DNA of 64,000 nucleotides from positions 202,917,789-202,981,788 of the forward strand of contig CM035407.1 in the NCBI GenBank assembly GCA_020310875.1, written 5' to 3'. Below are positions 25,068 through 35,200 of this stretch, one piece after another (the stretch's first letter is position 1; each line of letters starts with the position of its first letter). The notes below the pieces were generated by a model. The model saw only the letters and a program-made list of their open reading frames with translations. It made no database searches and had not been told where the DNA came from. Origin of the DNA: Ceratopteris richardii (lineage: Eukaryota > Streptophyta > Polypodiopsida > Polypodiales > Pteridaceae). The position numbers and the translations under genes are program-made.

Positions 25068-25216
25068 AGTGAATTCGCTATTTCCCATTATGTGGTAATA
25101 CATATGATTATTGTAATCTTGATTTCAATGTGTTATTATTTAATATATAATATTCTGTATGGTTTTAAACAGGTTTTGTCCGTTCTAGTGTGAACAAACA
25201 GTTTTTTAAAAAACTC

Positions 25217-25223
25217 TATAAAT
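25217..25223 (+). promoter_or_regulatory. TATA box of the H3-variant gene
   Basis: TATAAAT lies 50 bp upstream of the ATG and 150 bp after the stop of the preceding gene. The short leader suggests a separate pol II promoter. Confidence 0.6.
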
Positions 25224-25266
25224 CGAGAGAACTCACTTCATTTCACACTTTTTGCAACTCAAGAGA

Positions 25267-26157
25267 ATGGCACGCACCAAGCAAACTGCAAAGAAAGATC
25301 GCGTCTTCTTTCCTAGCCGTCATCTAGGGACACAACGCCCACCATGGTTGCAACCCCCCCAAAGGCCTCGAAGTGGTTCCCAGAGCACATCTGTGCCTGT
25401 GTCACACGATGGCACACCACCTAGGAGCAATTCAGTGCGAGAAAATGAAGTGTCCAATATACAAGATTATTACACTCCAGGACGATCAGAGGCCATTTCA
25501 GATGATGAGCCACCAACAAGGACACCCATCAAATCAAGACCCAAACAGAAGTTGATCAGAAGGAGTGTACCAGAGAGCGACGAAGAGTCATCCCAAAATG
25601 AGGAAAGCAACAATCAACCACCATGGAATGATATGCAAATACCAACGAGCCATAGGGTGACACATGGAGGTAAGACACTTCCACAAGGAAAAGGGCAAAT
25701 ACCAACAGAGGAGGAAAGAGAGCAAAGTCAACAACCACATCAACAACAAAATGTGCAAGATGAAGCTGGGCCCTCACATCGTGTACATCGGAGAAAAAAA
25801 AACTATCAACCTCGACGTCGACCTCAACGCCAGCCAAACATACCTCCCAACCCAAGAGCTCCACAAAGACGAAGGAAGCACTGCAGGGCTTTTGCAGAGA
25901 TACGACACTACCAAAAGTCTGTTGAACTACTCATACCACGAAGAGCTTTTGCAAGGGTAGTGAAAGAGGAACTACAAAGCTACCAAGCAGGTCTAAGAAT
26001 ACAAGGGATAGCACTTGAAGCACTTCAAGAGGCAGCTGAGGCCTACCTCATCTCCATGCTTGAGGACTCTAACCTCTGTGCTATCCATGCCAAGAGAGTA
26101 ACCATACAACCGAAGGACATTCAGCTAGCAAGAAGAATTAGAGGAAATAACCCATGA
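25267..26157 (+). CDS. Histone H3 variant with a very long N-terminal tail
   Basis: Intronless, 296 residues. It begins [10 protein letters not shown], so residues 1-7 after Met equal canonical H3 including Lys4, then diverges. Residues about 15-207 form an extended disordered tail: Pro/Ser/Thr/Gln-rich, an acidic [11 protein letters not shown] patch, and a basic [15 protein letters not shown] / PQRRRKH segment just before the fold. Residues 208-296 are a full H3 core (alpha-N through C-terminus): [52 protein letters not shown]. My alignment to canonical plant H3, recalled from memory, gives about 56 of 89 identities and the same core length. There is no extra loop-1 residue, unlike most CENH3. 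ATG 25267 is chosen because the frame upstream has only a TTG and the TATA box is 50 bp away. It is nucleosomal by family. A role in marking or accessing chromatin for the transposon is inference. Confidence 0.93.
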   Translation: MARTKQTAKKDRVFFPSRHLGTQRPPWLQPPQRPRSGSQSTSVPVSHDGTPPRSNSVRENEVSNIQDYYTPGRSEAISDDEPPTRTPIKSRPKQKLIRRSVPESDEESSQNEESNNQPPWNDMQIPTSHRVTHGGKTLPQGKGQIPTEEEREQSQQPHQQQNVQDEAGPSHRVHRRKKNYQPRRRPQRQPNIPPNPRAPQRRRKHCRAFAEIRHYQKSVELLIPRRAFARVVKEELQSYQAGLRIQGIALEALQEAAEAYLISMLEDSNLCAIHAKRVTIQPKDIQLARRIRGNNP

Positions 26158-26248
26158 TGTGTATATTATACCCTATGATAGGCTACTTTGCGATGTAATA
26201 CAATGGATAATAGAAAATTTTGTTTTGACTTATATTCTTTGTCTCTTT

Positions 26249-26256
26249 TTTCTCTC

Positions 26257-26297
<41 letters not shown>
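26249..26297. repeat. CT microsatellite downstream of the H3 gene
   Basis: About 45 bp of (CT)n ending in TTTCAG, within the 3' region of the H3-variant gene. Confidence 0.9.
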
Positions 26298-26298
<1 letters not shown>

Positions 26299-26406
26299 AG
26301 TCAGTTATATATGGATTCAGTTAAACATGCATGCACTTGCCTATTGTTTTATGACTAGATATGTTCCTTTTCTACATACTGGTGTGCAACATGTCCTTTT
26401 CATACC

Positions 26407-26495
26407 AAAAAACCCCCAGCCACAGAAACGCGGGATTCAGCCCTGCAAAATTTTTGCAGGGCTGAATCCCGCGTTTCTGTGGCTGGGGTTTTTTT
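26407..26495. repeat. Foldback hairpin 1
   Basis: Arms 26407-26450 and 26452-26495 are inverted copies (44 bp) with one mismatch (26413/26489) and a 1-nt centre. The arm contains CCCCAGCCACAGAAACGCGG. It sits between the convergent H3 and gene-3 3' ends. A transcript across it would form a long hairpin. Confidence 0.95.
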
Positions 26496-26710
26496 TTGCA
26501 ATATTTGGTCTTTGGTAAGCATAAGACATATGGTAGAGATGCAATGGTCTAGGTATTAAGAGGTTATACCCTATAGGAATTGAGATCTTTAGCTACTAAA
26601 GGCTGAATTTATACCCTACTGAAAACTTCTGGTCCGGATAATACCAAAACCAATTGAAAATCTGAAATTACATAGTTTCCTATGTATTGTAGCACCTAAA
26701 AACACTAGAT

Positions 26711-26811
26711 AAGGCCAAAAAAGCCCCAGCCACAGAAACGCGGGAAACAGCCCTGCAAAAATTTTGCAGGGCTGTTTCCCGCGTTTCTGTGGCTGGGGCT
26801 TTTTTGGCCTT
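26711..26811. repeat. Foldback hairpin 2
   Basis: A perfect 50-bp inverted repeat around a single A (26761). It shares the GCCCCAGCCACAGAAACGCG arm with hairpin 1, but an internal ATT/AAT pair is replaced by AAA/TTT on both arms, so pairing is preserved. The right flanks of both hairpins (TAAGCATA...) are also similar. Confidence 0.96.
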
Positions 26812-26967
26812 TTTTAAGCATATAATCATACAGAGGACCAAAGCACAATACAAAGACCCCCAATTAGATACAATTTGTGGAGAGAAGATAAGTTCAATTT
26901 TTTAGCACATTCATATACAGAACTAGACAAATGATGAAAAAAAAGTTTGTATTATCAAGACATTACA

Positions 26968-28520
26968 TCATTTCTCAGCTGCCTTCAATTTCTCCACAAC
27001 TTTCTTTCTCCTTTGGAGAGATTGAGGCAGCTGGTAAGTCAATACAGATCTTGATATTACATGGGGGTCTTGCATTCCAAGACTCATGGCGATACCTATT
27101 TGCCCTAATACTTTTCCTCTAAAATTAAGTCCTAAAGTAGTTACAACTAAGGATTTCCTAACCAAAATGACACAATTAGTGCCTTGGGTAATTGTGCATA
27201 AACACAAAATCTTGCTAAGGGCCTTCAAGCACCAAGTGATGAAGTGCCCATCGGGACTGTAGTCTTTGTGTATGATAAAAAAATCATCCTTTGGCAACTT
27301 TCCGATGTAGTTTGCCAAGGATGCACCACTCCCACGAGAAGCTCGATCCCCACCAGACCTTGCTGCGAACTTGTCGAGCTCAATTGCTTCCTGTTAAGAA
27401 CAAATGAGAATTCAAGCTCTTACAATGTTAACTTAAAATTATCGATTTATTTAATTCAATTACCACTTACATCATGAAGCTTGTCTTCTTCCTCCCCTCT
27501 TCCAGGGGCATCAAGATCAATGCTAGAGTGGGCCATGCCACTCTGCTCTGCTACATGGGATGTAGGAATTTTTTGCTTCAGTATCCTCTCCTGTGCTGCA
27601 CTGAACTCCTCCTCTGTAGTAGAATTGTTGTCATCATTTAAAATATCAGCACACACCATTGATATGGTGTTTGCCACAGAATCCCCAAGTGGGATGGACT
27701 TCTTTTCAAGTATGTCAGATGTGTTGTCAAGTGGAACATCTGACATTGTGGAGAAAATACTCAAGCATTCATCTAGACGTAGACCGAATGCCTTCTCAAT
27801 GTCATGGAGTAAAATAAATTCCTCTCCATCCACAACGATGCAGGAGAGATATTCAAGTTCCACCTCTGGTAATGTGGGCTCAGAGGGGTTGAGATTTGAA
27901 GGGGGGGCCTCCTCCATGCTTGATTGCACATGTAGTTTATCCTCAACACCACCAGGGAATTCTTGGTGGATTGTAATGCTTTCTTTGGAAAAATTTATGG
28001 CCTCTGGTTGAGGCTCATTCTTCTCCTTAACAAAACCCCAAGTGGCAAGGTTGGGGAGCTCAACAGGTGTAGGTTCCGGCTCCTCATTAATAATAAAATA
28101 TGTTGTTGCAGTGTAGGATAGGTACTTTGTACCCATCCTCTTCTTTTTGTTAAGTTTTTTTACTAATGGCACAGAGTCATCTAGTAAGTGCCCAGCAGTT
28201 TCCGCAATTGCCATGAAGCACTTAAGGCGCTTCATGAAGGCTTCATCGCCTCTATGTATGTAGAGTAGAAGGTCACATGGAACCCATTTACCCTCATAAG
28301 GCGGTATTTCTATAGAAAAACGCAAGATGTAGTACTCAAGGAACTCTATGATTTCCTTGAGCACATCAGAGTTCAGTTGAATTGTTTTGTCTAGATCAGG
28401 GACCCTAGACAGTAGGTCATACAAGTGGTTCTGACCTTTGAACTCAGTTGATTCCAAGAACTCATTGAAGAGTTCACGTGGACGTTTGAGTTGCAGGGTA
28501 CTGGAGGATGCGGCAGCCAT
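26968..28520 (-). CDS. Transposon gene 3, unknown function (exons 28520-27471, 27390-26968)
   Basis: Two exons join in phase 0 across an 80-bp intron (donor GTAAGT at 27470, acceptor AACAG at 27391), giving about 490 residues. I recognise no family. Residues 1-130 are predicted helical and mixed-charge (LKRPRELFNEFLEST, LKEIIEFLEYYIL), followed by KKLNKKKRMG. The middle (about 150-345) is acidic, with PEPTPVELPN and DILNDDNNSTTEEEF. The second exon is more conserved-looking (ASLANYIGKLPKDDFFIIHK, DYSPDGHFITWCLKALSKIL) with a basic C-terminus (QRRKKVVEKLKAAEK). The gene is convergent to the H3 variant and head-to-tail with gene 4. It lies inside the TIRs, so it is cargo or a transposition accessory. 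Confidence 0.72.
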
Positions 28521-28609
28521 TGCGCGTGATGCTAGCTTGTGTGCGTACTCTGCTAGTGATTGTAGCTCTTCTTGGTTGCAAAAGTGAGAAATGAGAGAAT
28601 AAGTGTTGC

Positions 28610-28616
28610 TTTTATA
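28610..28616 (-). promoter_or_regulatory. TATA box of transposon gene 3
   Basis: TATAAAA on the minus strand, about 90 bp upstream of the ATG at 28520. Confidence 0.5.
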
Positions 28617-28973
28617 GTAGTTTCAAAATTTTAAAGTGAGTGGGACCCATTTTAAAACTAAAACTGATACCTTCAAATAAAACAATCATGCACAGAACTC
28701 TCAGAAAAAAAACTTTTGCTCATAAAAAGATTGAACAGAATCATTAACCAGAATAAGATACACGACAACACAATAGAAAAAAAAATTCTCAGAACTTTAA
28801 AATTATAATAAATTGCCATTGGAAAAACCAAAGATTTGGCAAATTGTACATCATATTGAGATCAAAAAATTTTACATGCTACATGTCTTGCATGTTAAAT
28901 ACATTGTTGCAGATGTAGGATTATAAATGGAACATAGGTGTGTGTACATTGTAGCACTCAAATAGTCCTTGAG

Positions 28974-29551
28974 CTATGACAATGAAAGTTGAGTTCCATC
29001 CACACTCCATTCAAGGAGGACTTTAATTTTATCCTCCAACCTCTTACCAATCTGCAGACAAATAGAAAACTTTAAATGAACATATTTGAGTGTAAGAATT
29101 TGTATAAACAAAAGAAGAAATACCATATGCTACTTACCTTATGCCCTTGTATTCTGAACTTTGATTGATCCAGATCCTCAAATCCCATGATTACTAGATG
29201 TTCTCTCACGTTGGCAAGAGTCCAATGATGATTTACTGAAATAACTTCCATTTCATTGTTGGGTAGATTTATCTTAATTTCAAATGAAATTAAAACACCC
29301 TCAGAACTTTGTAATGGTATCCATTCACCAAGTTTACACATCCAACGATCATAATAGAATCTAATGTACAATGAAGTACGATGTTTCAAGTATCGAAATC
29401 CTATGCCTGTTGCACCAATTTTACAAATGTATCTATCCCCTTTGGTGCATCCTTCTACAAGTCCCCATTTTTCACCTAGCAAACACTCTACCTGCTCATA
29501 CGTGATATCTTTTAACATGAACATTGTTGACGTCTCTAGAATTGTGAATAT
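28974..29551 (-). CDS. Transposon gene 4, 3' exons (29551-29138, 29051-28974)
   Basis: Exon 3 follows the acceptor TTTATTTCAG (29552-29561); exon 4 follows an 86-bp intron (donor GTAAGT at 29137, acceptor CTGCAG at 29052) and ends at TAG 28974. These encode the last 163 residues of a 358-residue protein whose first two exons lie at 47416-46759, beyond Athila-1. The segment has a Cys/aromatic-rich region (KWGLVEG, FYYDRWMCKLGEW) and a C-terminal stretch (EIKINLPNNEMEVISVNHHW, then LANVREHLV) that could be a ubiquitin-like beta-grasp fold. That is a guess; I do not recognise the family. Confidence 0.65.
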
Positions 29552-29619
29552 CTGAAATAAATGTACAAAACAATGAACAGGAACACACCAGTGTAATCCT
29601 ATAGATCTTGAAACTCTTG

Positions 29620-30335
29620 TGTTGGCAGTAGCCTTGGTACACCAGGACGTACAAGACATGAAAGTCAAAGAAGGGAGTCAGAGCGAAGGGACAGCACAAG
29701 CAAACAGGGCAGTCAAAGAAGATCTGGCAAGTAGGCCAATATTTTTTCAAGACATTAATGCAAATCAAAGAGATGGACATGCAGGAAGGAAGAGCAAGTA
29801 GGGAGCTCGAAGATATGTATGGCAGAGCACTAGAAGAAATCCCTACAACAACAGTGATTTTTATCACTAACAATCATTGTAAATATCATTTCACCTTTTT
29901 GTAGCTCCATTTTGTGCAAGCCAAGGAGTCCTTGAGCTTGAGGAGCCTTAGAAGTAGTTGCGTACCAATTTTCGTATTTTTTAGATCTCGTTTGAACCCC
30001 CAAATAAGCCCTGGAACCTAATTTTTAACTAGGCCGGACACTAGGTCTGGACAGGACCAGAAGCTAGTCAAAAACTATAAAAAGGGCTAGAGAGCTCATT
30101 TTTGAGGTTGGATTGTAATTGAAACGAACTTGTAAGAGCATTTTGAAAGTAATCTAAAAGCTCCATTGATTCTCGCTCTTTGTCTTGCCGTGTGTGCGCT
30201 TGTGTGTGTATGTGTGTGCATGCTAGTGTGCTTCTCACTCACGCACTTGTGCCGCCACTTGCTCGAGGTCTTCATACCATCCTCACGTCTTCCCGGATTG
30301 ACATTAAAGGAGGTGCTACTCATCATTGAGCTACA
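29620..30335 (+). repeat. Athila-1 5' LTR
   Basis: TGTTGGCAG...GAGCTACA with TG/CA ends. TATAAAAA at 30076-30083 is the probable U3 TATA box, followed by a GT-rich stretch at about 30190-30232. Apparently identical to 46007-46722. Confidence 0.97.
30076..30083 (+). promoter_or_regulatory. Athila-1 LTR TATA box
   Basis: ACTATAAAAAGGGCTAGAGA context; conserved as ACTATAAATAGAGCTAGAGA in Athila-2 and ACTATAAAAAGAGCTAGAGA in the Athila-3 LTR. Confidence 0.75.
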
Positions 30336-30343
30336 CCAAATTT

Positions 30344-30364
30344 TGGCGCTGTTGCCGGGGATCG
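30344..30364 (+). other. Athila-1 primer binding site (tRNA-Asp)
   Basis: TGGCGCTGTTGCCGGGGATC, 8 nt after the LTR, complements the 3' end of plant tRNA-Asp (GUC) with one mismatch (CGCT for CGCC). This primer is typical of Athila/Tat-type elements. Confidence 0.88.
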
Positions 30365-30836
30365 AGCTTTGAGGACGAGCGTGTGATGGTAAGACGTAGA
30401 GTTGACGCGTTGGAGTTGTAGGTATTTTCTTCACTCTCATCGATTTTCTTTTACTTTCTTCACCATCTTCATCACCATCATCATCATCACCATCTTCCAC
30501 CTCCATCTCCATCATCGCGAAAATTTCAGTTTTTTGACTATATCCCCATCTCCACCTCATTTCCCTCATTTCACTTGTGAGAGAGAGCGAGAGAGCGAAT
30601 TTGCATGTGCTGTTTTTTGCATGTTTTGTGAGCATTCTGCAGGTACAGGCCGCATCATCATCCCCAGCACCCTGCGCAGGTACGGAATTCTGTGTAACTG
30701 TCTGTGTGTCGCCGAGCTCTGTCAATCGCGACCGACTGAAAAATTGCTCTAATTGCTAAACAAAGTGCATATCCATGACCTACAGGTCTAGAGCTTCCCA
30801 AAAATGTGTTTAGTTTTTTGAAATTCCACAGATTTC

Positions 30837-31360
30837 TGTCAATCGCGATCGCTCTGTCAATCGCGATCGACAAACCACGACGGACAGATCTGTCAATCGC
30901 GATCGACACGTCAATCGCGACCGACAGCCTACGACGGCTCTGTCAATCGCGATCGACAGAGTCAACGACCGATTGACCACGACCGACTGACCATACGCGT
31001 GACACGTGTCAATCGCGATCGAGTCATCAATCGCGATCGACTCATCAATCGCGACCGACACAGTCAACGACGGTTTGACCACGATCGACAGACCACGACG
31101 GCTCTGTCAATCGCGACCGACACGGTCAACGACTGTTTGACCACGATCGACAGACCCTCGCGACCGACCTGTCAATCGCGATCAACTCGTCAATCGCGAC
31201 CGACAGAGTCAACGACGCTTTGACCACGATTGATTGACTTTTCGGCCACGTGTCAATCGCGACTGACCAGTCAATCGCGACTGACAGCCACGACGGACCT
31301 GTCAATCGCGATCGACACGTCGATCGCGACTGACCTGTCAATCGCGACCGACAGACTTTG
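30837..31360 (+). repeat. Athila-1 leader tandem array (TCAATCGCGATCGAC units)
   Basis: About 25-30 imperfect copies of a 16-20-bp unit built on GTCAATCGCGATCGACA, interspersed with CACGACGG and GTCAACGACGGTTTGACC modules. CpG-rich, with TCGCGA and CGATCG palindromes. It lies between PBS and gag. Frames such as repeated SVAIDRS are artefacts. Confidence 0.92.
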
Positions 31361-32271
31361 CGAACGCGTTAGAAGGGCAAATTAGGTCAAATTTTCAAGG
31401 CAAAGTGATTGGTCTAAATTGCGATTAAGTGTGGGACAAACTCTAGGGTGTAGTATTGCATCGTTAGGCCGTGCCACAAGCTACTCGAGTATTCCTGTTT
31501 GACTGTTAGCTTGTATTGAATCCTGATTTAACTCCCTAAACCCTGAACTGTCCTAACTTTTTCATACGAAATCCAATTTTTGAGCTCTTGGGCTTGTTGG
31601 AAAGCTCGTGGCATATACTACACGCCCTCAACTGTTTTTTATAAAGATAATGCGTTGATTTTCAGAGAGGGTATTTTGAAGTTGACCATACCCGGGGGGC
31701 TCAAAGTCAGGGGTCTTTAGAATTATTTTCCTAAAAAGTCACAATGCAAATATGTGTATATGTTACATGAATGAAGTTGTTGGTTGTGCCCTTGAATCTA
31801 AGCATTGAGCTAACCGTGGGACTTTTATAGGTCCATTGAGAGCAACTTGGAGCATACAAAGCAAGATTTCTTTGCAAGCTTGAGAACCGGGTTCTTGAGC
31901 ACCATAAAGCAAGGGATCAACAAGTAAGGTTGGATTATTTTCAACTCCCTCTGTCATTTCCTAGCTCAAGCTAAGAACGACTAGTGATAGGAGTAAGCCA
32001 GGGCGACGGTAGGCAGTTATCAAGTGAAGACTACCTAAAAACTCAAGTTCAAGTTAAAAACATAATCTCTGTACTATCGATAACCTAAAGGAAAAGAACC
32101 TAACGTGGAACGATCAACCTAAAGTACGAAGAACATTCAAGTGTTCCTGACGACGTGATATCAGACAAGACCATAAACACAATAATTAACTAAAAAGAAT
32201 CAAGTGACTGGTACCAATTGATCGGCAACGAGGTTGTACTCTGGAAGAAATTGGGATAATCAGTTAGGCAT
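31361..32271 (+). other. Athila-1 leader, gag-proximal part
   Basis: Non-coding. A block CCTGACGACGTGATATCAGA (32146-32165, extending to 32170) is identical in Athila-2 at 54057-54081, although the leaders differ widely around it. Confidence 0.7.
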
Positions 32272-35200
32272 ATGAACCTTCGATCAGGACGACACCTAGC
32301 AAGAGAGAGACCAAGCCTTAGGTCTTCAGAGGCTAGTGTCAATCACACTGCAAGGTCTTGGGCCCAGCAGTTGAGCCACTACTCATACTACCCTAGCTCT
32401 GAGACCAGTGAGTCAGAAATGTCTCAAGGCATGGACAGACCTACGGGAAGTTCAGGAGTGCCTTATTTGTACAGGGTAGAAGGCCCTTACAAAACACAGC
32501 TGGAATATCTTAGGACCAACCGACTAGGTGCTAGCATCTATGAGGACGGCCTAGGAAGATCCGTGGTCCAGATTAAAAACCCTGACCAATCCATAGGACT
32601 AGAGCACCCAGCTGTCAAGTTTGAAAACGGTGCATACCTGGACAAGGAAGGAACTATATATGTAGTCACTAGTCACCCGGATAGGACAGATGACTTTGGG
32701 AATGTAATCTCAGAAGCAGACTTAGGTGACCTGGAACAAGGGAACATGGGTGCGGAACCTAGAACCCCTCGAGGTAAATCAGTTCTCACTAGGATTATCA
32801 CACCTGAATGGGTACCCCAAGACAACAAGAGCATAGAGTTGCTTATCCATCGAGAAACTGATGAAGCCTTTTGGAGGTATAAATCTAATCAGCCAACAGA
32901 CATAGGAAATATCATGATCTATGAGCTTAAGGATCCGGATAGCCCAGGCAGAGTGACCTACTTAGATCATGCTTCAGAACGGATCTTTGTGGTGACAGAA
33001 AATGATAGGCATGCCTACACTTGGAAGGGTGAATTTATTTTCCCCCAACCAAGATCAAATGTATCCTATGGTCACCCTGGGGCTGGAACTTCCCAAGCTC
33101 ATGGTACGCAAAGAGACAGAAGTAGAGATAGACCGGAAGTAAGTTTTGCCAATTCAATGGGCAGAGAAAGAACGAGAACGGAGACAAATAGGGTAGAACC
33201 TGAGATGCATAGAGCCCACAGGAACCAAAGAAATGTAGACGGATTCCCTCTGCCGAGGCCTAGGGAGCACACAAGAACTTTGAGACCCACCCAGCTAGTT
33301 AAGTCCATGAAGAATTACTTTGACGGCACAGGAGATCCCTATGATCATGTGGCAGAGTTCAAGCAAGTCTTGAGAGCTGAACAAGTGGAAGATCTGTTCA
33401 CGCAGTACAATGCCTTCGGTCTAACCCTTAGGAACACGGCACTTACATGGTTTCAGCCATTAGATGAGCGTCAGTTCAGGAGCATAGACCAACTCCTAGA
33501 GGCATTCATTGTAGAGTTCTCTAAGAGCGGCATAAGACACAATACCTCCTCATTGATCCACAGCTTCAAACAGACCCCCCAGGAGACTGTCAGATTGGCC
33601 GGAAGAAGATTTAGACAATATCTGGAAAGGTGCCCTATTTCTGAGCTACCCACATCTGCTAAACAGGTAGCCTTATTCCTGGATGGATTGTTGAGTACGA
33701 AATTGAGATCTTATGTGTATCTGAAAGACCCTAGGACTATAGAAGAGTGTGTACGCATGTGCATTGACATTGAAGATAACCTAGGGGAAGAACTAGAGCT
33801 TTCCAAAATCTACAAAGATTCAGATAGTGCATGTAGTCACTCTTCCACGCAGTCCACATCAATTGAGGAACTGGCCGAAAAAGTAGCTCAGAAATTAGGT
33901 GTAACTAGCAAACAAATCCCAAGGTTTGCCCCTGTGAAAAGATGCTATACATGCGGTGGTGACCATATGGCGAATGTCTGCCCTATTATGGCTCAGCCCC
34001 AAGTAAACCCTAGTAGCCAGTACTGCACCATAGAACGGAGATACACCAATCACACCGCACAAGGTTGCCCATACAACAAGCAGGCAGTTAGGCAACCCTA
34101 TCCGCAGCCCTACCAACAAGGCCGATACCAAAACCAAAATCCACCACCACAATATGCTAGACCCCAACAAACCTACCAACCACAATACCAGGCCCAACAG
34201 AGACCCCAACCGGTACTAGCTCAACAGCCCCCAAACCCCGCTAACGTGATTCCAGTAAAGTATGCTGTTGCAGAAGAAAACCTGAATAGGGCCATAGTAC
34301 CAGTAACCCCATTGATCTCGGAAAATGACCCAAGTGACCATAGCTTTGATTCTACACATGTCGATAGTCCCCAGGCTTACTACATGCAGTCTCCAGAACA
34401 TGGTGAGTCTTACTATAGTGAGGAACCAAGTGAACCTAGTTGGGAATCAGATTACACGAACGTCATGTATGCAAACCCCAACCCCAGGCCTCAACCTAGG
34501 CAAGTAAGACCTCCATTCCCAAGAGGACCGTGCTACAGATGCCAAGGAGATCATCTCATCCGTGATTGTCCCTTACCCCCACCTACACAACCCCAGTCAG
34601 TGACTATCCAAGGTTTTTGCCAAGATTGTGGAAAAGAGCATCTTTTACGAGATTGCCCAAAGAACCCCAATAATATGCCAAAAATCACTCCGATCAATGT
34701 GATTGGTTTGGTTGTAGATTCCTCTGGAAGCGTCACTTCCACTGCACCAGTGCAGGTAGTCACTAGAGCTCAGGCATTGCAGCAAAACCAAGAGACAAAC
34801 CAGGATAAGAACTCAGTGGCTAGTGAAACCGAGTGCATAACAAAGAAAAGGACTAGAGCATGGAAAGATAGTCGGGAAAGAATGAAAAGACAATGGGCTA
34901 AAAAGATGAGTGAACTTGAGGAAAGCATAAGAGAAACCAAAGCTAGGATAACTGAAATCACCTCTCAAATCCCCTCTCACAATACCCCGCCGCCACCCGT
35001 ACCATCTCCATCTGACCCACCACCTTCCCCACCGTGTCATACGATTCCACCACCTCCTAGGGTAGGATCAGTGTTAGCTGATCCCACTCCTGAAGACCTA
35101 AACATGATGCTTAAAGCATATCAGGCCAGAATCCAAGAAGGGCCAAACGTCACGGATCATGACAAGTGCTATCCTAGAGCTGACCTAGAGATAGAAAGAA

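Noticed and set aside
25267..26157. Calling the H3 gene the host's centromeric CENH3
   Set aside because: The core has the same length as canonical H3 with no loop-1 insertion. The first residues are canonical ARTKQTA, and the gene is inside TIRs between transposon genes. A CENH3 origin is not excluded but is not supported.
26159..26518. 119-codon open frame after the H3 gene
   Set aside because: It spans a CT microsatellite and hairpin 1 and has no domain; probably chance.
29496..29873. Minus-strand frame across the 5' LTR edge (repeated at 45940-46260)
   Set aside because: It is antisense to the LTR and appears at both LTRs; no domain.
30837..31360. CRISPR-like array
   Set aside because: Units are head-to-tail, short and degenerate with no unique spacers. 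It lies in a plant retrotransposon leader.
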